Of a stretch of DNA of 64,000 nt, positions 55,628 to 64,000 are shown in pieces. Position numbers and translations under genes: made by a program. This DNA is from Metarhizium brunneum (lineage: Eukaryota > Ascomycota > Sordariomycetes > Hypocreales > Clavicipitaceae). Location: NCBI RefSeq assembly GCF_013426205.1, contig NC_089428.1, forward strand, positions 930,001-994,000, in the 5' to 3' direction. Below the pieces are notes generated by a model, which made no database searches, had not been told where the DNA came from, and worked only from the letters and a program-made list of their open reading frames with translations. Numbering within the stretch: the stretch's first letter is position 1; each line of letters starts with the position of its first letter.

Positions 55628-56816
55628 ATGCAAACGAACTCCCCCGAGCCTGACCCAGTCCTGGCTTCCGTTCTAGAGATTACAAAGGGTTGTGTTTGCA
55701 AGTTGGAGGCATGCTCAACGCCAAATAACCAAGGAGGCATCGCAGCCATGGACAATAGGATGGCAGATTTATTTCCTCGGGCGGACAGCGTTGGGGCAGC
55801 TGTTGAAGAAACTGCCTCCCTTGACTGGAGCTTCAGACGCAGGTCTAACAACCTCGTGTGGGTGCAGACCCTTCTGATCATGCTAGGCGAGTCTATTGAA
55901 ATTCAACCAACCGGTTGACGATGCCGTCCACCAGTCGATTCGGCTATGGGGAATCCGTCCTTAATTCGCGTGGCAACCCGACGGACTGGAGAGGCATAAC
56001 GACGACAGAGAGCAGACAGGCTGTTTGATCCAGCAGAATATGAGGAACGAAGACGGCATCTCGAGTTCGTCATTCTCCTTCGGTCCAGCGAATCCGGCAT
56101 ACTAAGTCAGCCTGACTCGTTCAGTTTGATCATAGCCCAGAAGAGATTGATCAAAGCCAGTCTTTTTCGGCGCCATCGACTCGTCATCGCCCGAGAGCGC
56201 TCAAAGACGCCCAAGGGCAACGGCAAAGTAGGCCGTTGAATCTTCCATCTCCCACCAGCGCACCAGAATCGATCGATACAAAAGGAGAAGAGGCCAGGAA
56301 CCACTGTGGGACTGGCTGCAGCTTCAACCGCCGAGGGAACTCTCTGGGCTGTGAAGGACGGCGATATGCACCTGGGGCTGTGAGGAGGCAGATCACAGCT
56401 CTCGCCGCCGACACCGAGTTCCCAAGGCCATCCCACAACCCTCAGGGCGTTCGCATTGGAAAACATCCGTGCTATCGTCAGTTGATTCACGACGAAGAGA
56501 CGACGAATCCCAACCCACGGAGGATCCCGCTCCATACCACATTAATGTCATTTGCGTACTAAAGACTATCAGGAAACATAGTATCGATGACTCGCCGCCT
56601 TACACTCGTATTATTGAGGGGTGTCCGTCGCCTCGCCCGCTTCTTAGTACCCGAACGGAACGGGAGGCCCATCTTAAAGCCGATCATAGATCTCAACGGT
56701 GCTGTCCTTTGTGCCAAGAGCAGGAGCTCATATTCGACTCCGAAGAGGAGATGACGAATCACCCGGCAGCCAAGCACTACGGGGACGTTCTAAAAGGCGG
56801 TAAACAATTGAAATAA
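55628..56816 (+). pseudogene. degenerate fungal C2H2 zinc-finger gene
   Basis: Blocks of a common fungal C2H2 protein occur in order but broken by stops and frame changes. They are VEETASLDWSFRRRSNNL (~55800); NPSLIRVATRRTGEA, then an in-frame TAA, then RLFDPAEYEERRRHLEFVIL (~56020-56075); a QKRLIKASLFRRHR stretch; and in another frame YTRIIEGCPSPRPL, EREAHLKADH, CPLCQEQELIFDSEEEMTNH and AAKHYG (56600-56780). The last part contains CPLC and two spaced histidines of the fingers. Intact relatives are 500-700 aa. Multiple stops (TGA near 55916, TAA near 56000, TGA near 56370) show it is dead unless introns remove them all, which is unlikely. Confidence 0.6.
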
Positions 56817-57454
56817 AACCAAACTACGGTGACGTGCAAAAACCGACCTTCTCGACGCTGTTAGCTTGGTCCGAAATGCCTCGAACGAGAATCAAGTCGT
56901 GAGGTCCCGCCCGTCTCACAGAAGTGAGGATTCTGCCGACGGTATGGACCATGTGCCGAGGCACTTTGACAAGTTCTCCCCGCGCGCTCGTCCCCGGACA
57001 CAACATGATGTACGCGGCCTCTCGAGGCAGGTTGGAACTTCTTGCCTACGACAGAACGAGCACAATACAGACCGGTCGGCGGAATGGATCGCGAATGCAG
57101 ACTGCGGTGCCTCCACGGAACTCTAGGCCTCAAGTTAAGAAGCCATGGGCCGCGAAGTAAACGTCCCAGAGCATGTTCAGGAGCCAGGCTACGTCTTGGC
57201 ACATTATTCGTGTGATGGCTATATTATTGCCTCGCTGTGTAGCTATGCAGCTATCTAGTAATTTAAGCGTAGTCCAAGTACACAACTGATGTGAATAACC
57301 TACGCGCCGAGGCAGGGAAAGAACCTGCATATATCGGACAAAATCTATACACATGAAAGAAAATCATCGTCGTCTGACAATATTGCTCCATCACCCCATG
57401 GCCCAAGATGCCTAAATTCCGCTAATACGCCAGGCTCTTTTATTGATGGCCGTT
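56817..57454. other. region with a possible nucleoside-phosphorylase relic on the minus strand
   Basis: The minus frame 57006-56824 ends HDLILVRGISDQANSVEK, which resembles the substrate-binding end (VIRGICDYADSHK) of fungal PNP/UDP phosphorylase domains often fused to ankyrin or NACHT modules. The preceding residues do not match well, so this is at most a short remnant. Nothing else is supported. Confidence 0.3.
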
Positions 57455-58501
57455 TTAAGAACGCCTTTTGGCTTTCCTCTTCCTATGGCGTCTGACATTC
57501 GGGTACACGGAGCTCCGTGGCACGAAATTAATTACCGGTTTCCCTTCGTACTCGGTCATAGGGGAATCGTAGAATGCCTTCAACTCTTCAAGATCTTGTT
57601 GCTGGACACGCAACAGGCTCGAGTGAGTGTAATAGTCCATCACACTGTTCTGGCATCCGTTCCCCCACTTCGCGGACCACTTGTACTCCTTCTCCTTTGC
57701 GAATACGTGGCGGAGACCGAGGATATGACCGATCTCATGGGCGAGAATATTAGCCTGATAATCGACGTGGGTATCTGAAAAGGCCAGGGCGTAGATATGG
57801 AGGGTGCGTTGATTTCGACGACCCCCATTAGGGAGGAAGGCATTGGCTAGTACGTCCTCAGTGTCAGGCCGATGCTTAGGCCTATAAACCACCCTGAATG
57901 TGGCCTTGCGGTCGCGTCTCACTTGCTTAAAGGTGGCACCAACGCCCATCCACATGTGTATGGCCTCGGTCAGCTGGTTGGTAGCGTAAGAGGCGTCATC
58001 AGGGCTTGGAAATGTCTCGGTGCATATAACATAAGTCAGGACGCTGCCAGGAGCCCATCGTGGGACGTGGTCTCCAAATCCAATCTGGGCCGAACAGGGG
58101 TCCGTCTTAGCATGTTGTTCTGTGACGCAGCGATCGCTATGTGGAGAGCGAGACGTCGGTCGACTGCGGAGGGGACTGGGCTCTCGTCCCAGCGTGCCCA
58201 GCTGATGTTGAAAGCTGGCAAGGCTGTGGTTTACTACGGAGTGCACAGTTTTGAAGGTGATTGAAAAGGCAATCACTTCGACGACTTTGTTGTTGGTTAA
58301 GTAGACAAGGGCCGAGAGCCCCTTGGTGAGAACCAGCTCTGTGCAACGAGGTGGTTCAAAGATCCCGCAGTCATTGGCGGTTATGGGTATCCCAGCGGTG
58401 GCACTGGGATTGAAATAATTCAAAGACTGTGCCGAGAAACTCGGTCGGGGTACTGGTACAGCGGCAAGGCGAGCCCGCCAGTCGCTCGTACTGGCGGCCA
58501 T
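57455..58501 (-). CDS. metzincin-type zinc metalloprotease
   Basis: Single exon, 348 aa. The zinc site HEIGHILGLRH (H255, E256, H259, H265) is the HExxHxxGxxH metzincin signature, and NSVMDYY about 25 residues on provides the Met-turn. The preceding LTYVICTETFPS and an AIHMWMGVGATFKQVRRD region fit the N-terminal sub-domain of astacin/matrixin-like proteases. No signal peptide is seen (start MAASTSDWRARLAAVPVP), and residues 1 to ~150 form a low-complexity Ser/Pro/Arg-rich leader. It may act inside the cell, be secreted unconventionally, or the true start may lie in an unseen upstream exon. A basic tail (VRRHRKRKAKRRS) ends the protein and could be a nuclear localisation signal or a processing site. 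It is surrounded by gene relics but its own frame is intact. Confidence 0.85.
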   Translation of the reverse strand: MAASTSDWRARLAAVPVPRPSFSAQSLNYFNPSATAGIPITANDCGIFEPPRCTELVLTKGLSALVYLTNNKVVEVIAFSITFKTVHSVVNHSLASFQHQLGTLGREPSPLRSRPTSRSPHSDRCVTEQHAKTDPCSAQIGFGDHVPRWAPGSVLTYVICTETFPSPDDASYATNQLTEAIHMWMGVGATFKQVRRDRKATFRVVYRPKHRPDTEDVLANAFLPNGGRRNQRTLHIYALAFSDTHVDYQANILAHEIGHILGLRHVFAKEKEYKWSAKWGNGCQNSVMDYYTHSSLLRVQQQDLEELKAFYDSPMTEYEGKPVINFVPRSSVYPNVRRHRKRKAKRRS

Positions 58502-59896
58502 CTGATTGGTATGCAGTTTCCAGACAGGGGGATGATGGTTATTGGCGGTAGAATGTATCTTGATGACAAGAAATGTCTAACGAGATGTTGTAAGGATGAA
58601 GGTGTCGGTTAAAAAGCAGAATGCCACGTCGGTCTTTATGGACCAACGGGGCGGTCTGAACTCCCAGAGAAAGTCGGATTTGCCTGTTTATTTCATGTTC
58701 ACAGGTAATTCTGAACTCTCTACGGAGTATTGCAGTGAATCAATCTTAGGATTTTGCTTCCTGTGTTCATTGGCTGGTCGGTTCTCATTTTGGTCAACAT
58801 GTGCCACCTGAGGTTGTACATGGCTGAGGCGCCCTGTCCCGGCCGTCGGTGGCTTGGTCGAGAACTGGCTTGAGGCATCATTGGCGGCCTGCCTGGGAGC
58901 CGGGATATACGTTAATCCGTCATATATAAATATCTAGTGACATATAAAGTCAAGGAGGATAATTGATGTCTAGCGACTTATGTAGCAGCTGCCCTTCTAG
59001 CATTAGTTTCTTCCTGGCCAAGGAACTATTGAAGAAGTAATAGTGTAGGTCAATGATCGGGCTATTGGTTTCAAATGGTGTAAAAGCCAGGTACTATTGA
59101 AAGCTAGCTGTTGCTATCGTGGGCTCCCTTTTATGGTGTTGAGCCGGCTTACCTAAGCCGGTTCGCTGCCCCTTTTCGTTGGCTGCAACCACTCCAACAT
59201 CTAGGTGTATTGTATAAAATATAAATTACAGTGAATACAAATCGATCAATGACATCGGTTACATTGGTTGTCGCGCAACTCTCCACCAGGCTTATACAGG
59301 GGAATAGAGATGGGTAGTAGTCGAGTGGAGTTGGGCAAGGGCGTGATGTGATCAATGCCTTCATGCTGAGATATTACATTGCTGCAAAGGGGGGAAACCA
59401 ATCAATTGATGTTTGCAACACACTTCGGTGCTACAAGTTGTTCCAGGTGTGGTTGCTACGACCCTAACCCTAAACCGTACCGTTGCTGTCGGGTAGTCAA
59501 ATAACTTTTCGAAAGCTTGAACACATAGTACTAGGGAAAATTAAACTATAGTCGCGTAAAATGGCGTTTTAGACGATGAATTGGATTTTCGCTTAATATT
59601 TGACACAACGTATGCAAGATGAGGTCATCTCTCATTTAGTATCATATATACGCCGGGTTGTGGCTGGGCAGTCGGGTGACTTGCAGAAGATTATTATGAG
59701 AAGCCTCGAACCACTTCAAGAACAAGCAAGCAATGACTAAATGCTGAACTCTTTATCAGACGACTGCGTCTCGTCCACTGCTGTCTTGGTGCATGTTGTG
59801 TACGTAGCCAGTTGATACTTGTCGGCGTATAACCTCGACTATATGATGGCCTGTGGTCATTACGTCCTTGTTCTTCTCCAGCTGTCCTTTGTCAAG
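58502..59896. other. gene-free region with a CCCTAA motif and an 8-bp hairpin
   Basis: Promoter side of the protease, then AT-rich DNA. CCGGCTTA-CC-TAAGCCGG at 59144-59161 is a perfect 8-bp inverted repeat. ACCCTAACCCTAAA lies at 59461. No coding frame has a domain. Confidence 0.45.
59461..59474 (-). repeat. interstitial telomere-like repeat, CCCTAA type
   Basis: Two CCCTAA units on the plus strand (TTAGGG on the minus strand), opposite in orientation to the motif at 53641. Confidence 0.7.
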
Positions 59897-60274
59897 TCAT
59901 CCTTTCGGATTCCCGTGACGCCCAATAGCTCCATTACTCACCCGAAATGGGCTGTTCTGGCCTTTTACCACTTCCAATAAACTGATTGATACGATACCTA
60001 CCGCTGTCCTCGCCGCGAGCAGAGCGTCCCTGTTCGCTCGACAAGCGACTACTACAGTTACAGTCACCGCAGACAGCAGTGACGACGACAGAACAAGCAC
60101 GCTGACTGGAGGTGCAATTGCAGGCATAGTTATTGACTCTGTTGTTGGTATCCTACCAGACTCCTTATTTGGGTGATTCGTTCGTGCTTCAACCTCGGAG
60201 CGCCGCCCAAGGAAAGAGAGAGATTGTATCACCATATCGAGCCGACGCGACACCGGCATCATTCTCGACATCAT
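59897..60274 (+). pseudogene. possible remnant of a single-pass membrane protein
   Basis: On the plus strand, 60050-60170 reads TVTADSSDDDRTSTLTGGAI followed by AGIVIDSVVGIL. This resembles the Ser/Thr linker and glycine-rich membrane segment (GGAIAGIVIG) of fungal WSC- or Mid2-like surface proteins. A stop (TGA) comes soon after and no ectodomain is seen upstream. The antisense 125-aa frame is a shadow. Tentative. Confidence 0.3.
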
Positions 60275-61559
60275 TCGCGCCCTCGAAGCTACCCCTACAC
60301 GTCTGAAGTGTCAAGGCCGCACCCGTCATTTTAACTGATACTGGCAGAGCTGGCAGCAGTCAAAGGCAGCCAACGTACTATTACTCGGACGAGAGAAGAG
60401 GCCGGCGTTACAAAAGGGCTCATTAATTTCTTGAATATTAGGAGATGATGTGTCACCTCTAGAATATAATTTTACGCTGTAATATAGGCTCATAAGAACA
60501 ACTGCTGGCCCGGGGATTTATTGGACGGACGTTTGGTGCATGTGGTTTAATAAATAGCGACGAGCCATGGAGGAAACGCATCTAGTAATAGCGCCCTTGG
60601 CCGAATAACCCTGATATCCAAGCAATAAGCCTGTTCTTTCGAGTATCTTTCTGTGGCCTTGATACCTTTGGAGGCGTATACTTTAATTGCAAATAAACGA
60701 AATCTCATTTATAGCGCAACTACCTACAACACATTTCGGCTTCTTACGTTTAGACACAGCCTTTTGAAAACGTATTGGACTTCAAAATATTACTCGCTCT
60801 TGACAATTTTATATGCTTGCAATTGAATCTGGTCAATTCTCAGGGAACTGCAAATGCGTCGCAGATAACAACGCCTGCCACCATCCCGCCGCCAACAAGG
60901 TCCAAGCCAGTCTTTGTCTTTAATTATTCACCGTAAAATTTCCCCCCCTGTGCTCGAAAGCAATCAATGAACGTAGTAGTCTTAGAAGCATTACCAGAGG
61001 CTCCTTTTGCCCATGGTTCAATGTCAGACTGCCTCGCCGTGGCGCTCGTTGTCTTGAGTAGGTCTATTCGGAACTAATCACCACCGAACAAAAGGAAGTC
61101 ATGGCCATGATAGAAGATACCGATGGTTGCTTTTATTTCACCTTGTACGTGCGGGACGTCCTTGGCCAGAAAGCTGGTTTGACGATTGTCTCACCGTGAT
61201 GCGCGAACACCCCTCTGCCGTGGCTTCTGCTGTTGACCTCGAGGCCCTTCAGCCACTGACACATGCGGCGGTAGTAAAAGTATAAATTAAGACATGGCTC
61301 TGGTCGATGGATACACTACTGCAGCAAGACAGCCGCCACTTGAAACCATTGGCCAATAACTGTTGGCGATGTGGCGCTCTCAACTTGAGTGGCCCTGGTG
61401 TTTAGCCTTTGCATTCCATGGATCCGGCCAAGATCGTTTAGAGAATGCCTGGATCTCTGCTGTGAGCCCTTTTGTATATATACTCCTGCGAATTTCCGGT
61501 GTCCTCGAGGCCAAATCAAGTTTGCCCCATGGTCAGTGTAGGGCCAATAGTAGATACAA
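60275..61559. other. promoter region of the GH27 gene and gene-free DNA
   Basis: A short plus frame at ~61080-61200 (EVMAMIEDTDGCFYFTLYVR) is not recognised. The rest is AT-rich. The last ~250 bases are the likely promoter and 5' UTR of the gene starting at 61560; GTATAAATTA near 61280 is a TATA-like element. Confidence 0.4.
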
Positions 61560-63098
61560 ATGATTCTCGCCAATCTTTTCCTGTTATCCCAGTCTCTGGC
61601 GATGACCACTGCATTGCAACAGCTCAAAGTCCTCCAGGTTGGTAAAACCCCAAATGGATTCAATGGCCCAGCGTACGGTTGGTCTTCTTTCGGCATGTCG
61701 GTCCACTCGCCAACGTTTGAAATGAACGAATCCTCCATCATCCAACAGTGCGATGTTCTGAGTAGCACGCTCGGCAATAACTATCCTTATTGTAACTTGG
61801 ACGCAGGCTGGACCGGCCCCACAGACAACTTCGGGCGCATCATGTACAACAAGACACTCAACCTCCCAGATCTTGCCAATCATCTCCACAGCATAGGTTT
61901 GTTCCTGGGTGTATACGTCGTACCTGGTGCACTCAAATCAGATGCCAAGAAGACTATATACGGAACAGACGTCACGATTGGTCAAGTATGCTCCGGCACA
62001 GAAGGGTTGGCGAGGTGCGTTTTCAACTACAGCCGCCCCGAAGTCCAGCAATGGCACAACTCTGTTGTAGCACAGTTCGCATCGTGGTATGTTCTCAAAA
62101 TTTGTGGCGACTCCCATATTTATACATGCTTACTCGCTGTTCTCAGGGGCGTAGACCTCATCAAGCTCGATTATGTGACCCCCGGCTCTCCGCCTCCGCC
62201 GGGAAAACAGTCCAAGCTTCCGGCAAACCAGAGCGAGGCCGTGATTGCGTATCATAAGGCAATTGAGAACAGTGGCCGGCAAATGCGGCTAGATATTTCC
62301 TGGCAGCTAGACTTGTCAGAGCCGTCCTTTGCCATATGGAACCAAAATGCTGATTCGATGCGAGTCGATTCAGATATTATCAATTATCAAGGCAGCTCGT
62401 TGACGAGCTGGAAGGCCATTCAGCGAGCGATTGATAATTATCGCAACTGGACAATTGCTGCGCTTGACTTGCCCTTCGCACTCGACATATATGCGGATTT
62501 ATCCAGTCTTGCCGTCGGCAACAATGAAACACTTGCTGGTGTCAACGCCACCCAACAACAGACAATAATGACCCATGGGATTGCTTCCGGATCCAATTTG
62601 ATCCTGGACTCGGACTTGACGCAGCTGGATGGTAGGCTGAGCCAGTCTCTATTGTTGAATGCCTCAGTTTTGCAGTTGGCCGACTTTACTGCTCGATACC
62701 CCATGCAACCAAGGAATCCAGGGACAGGAGGACAGGACGCAAAGCAGCTGCAAGCGTGGATTGCAGGGCCATCAGAAGACAGTCGCGCAGTTGTAGTGAT
62801 TGCAAATTATGGTCCTGACCAGGGCCAGGGCGGCTTCAACACTTCCCTAAGGGGACCACAGCAAGTGACTGTGTCTTGGACCGACCTTGGCATCAGTGGG
62901 TGCTGGCAGGTGAGGAATGCCTGGACTGATGAAATTGAGGGTCGGATGGATACAAGTATTTCTGTGCTGTTGGGTGAAGGCGAAAGTGTCTTGTTGGACC
63001 TGACCTACGTGGGTTTGTCTTCAAGAGTCGGTACATGCGGTTTTGCTGCCAGGGCAGGGAAATTTATGAGCAGGTTCTTATTTCAGACACCTGGTTGA
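61560..63098 (+). CDS. secreted GH27 alpha-galactosidase-like glycoside hydrolase
   Basis: Two exons (61560-62086, 62147-63098) give 492 aa. The 60-nt intron (GTATGT...CTCAG) is in frame and has no stop, so an unspliced reading adds 20 residues to a 512-aa frame; removing it restores SWGVDLIKLDYV. An N-terminal hydrophobic stretch (ILANLFLLSQSLAMTT) fits a signal peptide. GH27 motifs: YCNLDAGW, nucleophile D184 in IKLDYV, acid/base candidate D252 in MRVDSDI. The C-terminal part, from about residue 380, resembles the beta-sandwich domain of GH27. Several N-glycosylation sequons (NESS, NKT, NYS, NQS, NWT, NETL) support secretion. It would release galactose from plant or fungal glycans; exact linkage preference is inferred. 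Confidence 0.88.
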   Translation: MILANLFLLSQSLAMTTALQQLKVLQVGKTPNGFNGPAYGWSSFGMSVHSPTFEMNESSIIQQCDVLSSTLGNNYPYCNLDAGWTGPTDNFGRIMYNKTLNLPDLANHLHSIGLFLGVYVVPGALKSDAKKTIYGTDVTIGQVCSGTEGLARCVFNYSRPEVQQWHNSVVAQFASWYVLKICGDSHIYTCLLAVLRGVDLIKLDYVTPGSPPPPGKQSKLPANQSEAVIAYHKAIENSGRQMRLDISWQLDLSEPSFAIWNQNADSMRVDSDIINYQGSSLTSWKAIQRAIDNYRNWTIAALDLPFALDIYADLSSLAVGNNETLAGVNATQQQTIMTHGIASGSNLILDSDLTQLDGRLSQSLLLNASVLQLADFTARYPMQPRNPGTGGQDAKQLQAWIAGPSEDSRAVVVIANYGPDQGQGGFNTSLRGPQQVTVSWTDLGISGCWQVRNAWTDEIEGRMDTSISVLLGEGESVLLDLTYVGLSSRVGTCGFAARAGKFMSRFLFQTPG

Positions 63099-64000
63099 CA
63101 AGTGAAACCACGTTTGCAAACAATTATCGTCTATCCATTTGAAAATTAGGATCGAAAAGCACTACTATAAGCCGGAATGGTATTACTCACGTTATGCGTA
63201 CCTGCCGGGGGAGGCGGTCTATTTCAAATCCTAGAGCCCGATAATGAATCTTCATTGAACATGTGAGCTTGAACCTTGTCGAGATCCTGGGACGAAGTGC
63301 AAAGCCAAATGAACCTCACTTTGGTCCGATGTTATGTCCTTCTTGGAAAGGGAATTCTCACCAACCACGTGCTAATTTTCATGAATCCATCTTCGGGGTT
63401 CTGTCAGACGAAAGCCGGAAGTTCTCTAAAAATTGCCATTGCCAGAAAGTAGTTGACCGAACCCTTGGGGTCAGAACCAGTGTCAGCGTAGCATGCATAT
63501 GACCCTTGACTAAACGGTGGGCTAGCCCGACAAGGAAATGCCTTATTCCAAAGTCAAAATTAAGCATGCCTTACTAGACTTTTCTACCCCGCCGCATTTC
63601 CTGGGCAATGTAACCAAATGTTGGTCAGATGATGCGGGGAGAGAACTGCTGTTGTTGAAGGCATCAACACCTCTACATCCAAGGACGGAATATTTCCACT
63701 CTCATGAGCCATTCCTTACACTCGGCATTTAGGTCGCTCACAACATTTACAAAGACAGCCGGCAGCTGATGTGAAACCCGGCTGGTTGGCCATGGTCGTG
63801 GGTTACATGTCCAAAGCGGCACTAGAACACGCCATTGTTGCCCTTGAAAAGAGCAACATCCATGTGGTTCCCTAGTCAGACATCATTTTTTTACAATACT
63901 GAAGGTGTATGCCGTGACGGCATGGGGCAGAGTCCGCGGGACACATTATTCTCAGTCACGCAAGCCTGCGAAAACAACGCTTTCCCAACAGGAATCTGTC
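63099..64000. other. 3' flank to the window end, no gene recognised
   Basis: Starts with the probable 3' UTR of the GH27 gene. Plus frames at 63263-63502 and 63538-63732 have no domain. A short frame near 63780-63873 (GWLAMVVGYMSKAALEHAIV) is coding-like but too short to name. Confidence 0.4.

Noticed and set aside
56866..57202. Intact nucleoside phosphorylase gene
   Set aside because: Only one motif-like end is visible; the rest does not match and frames are short.
60050..60170. Full WSC- or Mid2-type sensor gene
   Set aside because: Only a linker and membrane-like segment are visible and a stop follows; no ectodomain or cytoplasmic tail, so it is listed only as a tentative relic.
1..64000. 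tRNA genes, rRNA genes and CRISPR arrays
   Set aside because: No cloverleaf with A and B boxes, no rRNA segment and no regularly spaced identical repeats were recognised by eye; a covariance-model scan would be needed to exclude tRNAs fully.
1..64000. A secondary-metabolite gene cluster
   Set aside because: No PKS, NRPS, terpene synthase or pathway regulator is present; the CmcJ-like, ADH and MFS genes are far apart and separated by unrelated genes.

Overview
The window reads as nuclear DNA of a filamentous ascomycete. Genes are sparse, with short GT-AG introns of 45 to 112 bases and branch-point-like CTAAC/CTAAT motifs. There is a 5.8 kb block of repeat-induced-point-mutation (RIP) type decay, and the gene content is typical of Pezizomycotina: a NACHT-WD40 NLR, an SRPK-type kinase, a GH27 enzyme, a cellular rvt gene and a CmcJ-like oxidoreductase. 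Codon use and families suggest Hypocreales, but that placement is inference.

Layout. 0-9 kb: the 3' tip of a gene, a kinase-fold protein, a broken ADE4 (amidophosphoribosyltransferase) relic, and a large three-exon NLR on the minus strand. 9.6-11.7 kb: a nest of short TG...CA repeats that look like solo LTRs of one family; more copies lie at 16.9, 21.2 and 36.7 kb. 14-19 kb: a butanediol-dehydrogenase-like gene, a RING-finger fragment and a second gene fragment separated by one LTR, and a secreted trypsin-like protease. 22.2-28.0 kb: a full-length LTR retrotransposon mutated beyond coding, its two LTRs differing mostly by transitions. 28-34 kb: an F-box-like protein, a cinnamyl-alcohol-dehydrogenase-type ADH and a small secreted protein. 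37-49 kb is the gene-rich core: the cellular reverse transcriptase rvt, the RFT1 flippase, an SRPK-like kinase divergent from a D-2-hydroxyacid dehydrogenase, and a multi-exon MFS transporter convergent with it. 49-64 kb: long empty stretches, a CmcJ/GA4-desaturase-like gene, relics of a fungal C2H2 gene and other families lying between two interstitial telomere-like motifs, an intact metzincin protease, and a secreted GH27 alpha-galactosidase-like enzyme.

The genes do not form one obvious pathway. The theme is a housekeeping core set in an accessory landscape of repeats, RIP and gene relics. The most notable gene is rvt, a single-copy non-mobile reverse transcriptase with an intact catalytic triad (D493, D585, D586). 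All splice models were derived by eye from frame and splice motifs; no alignment or database search was run.
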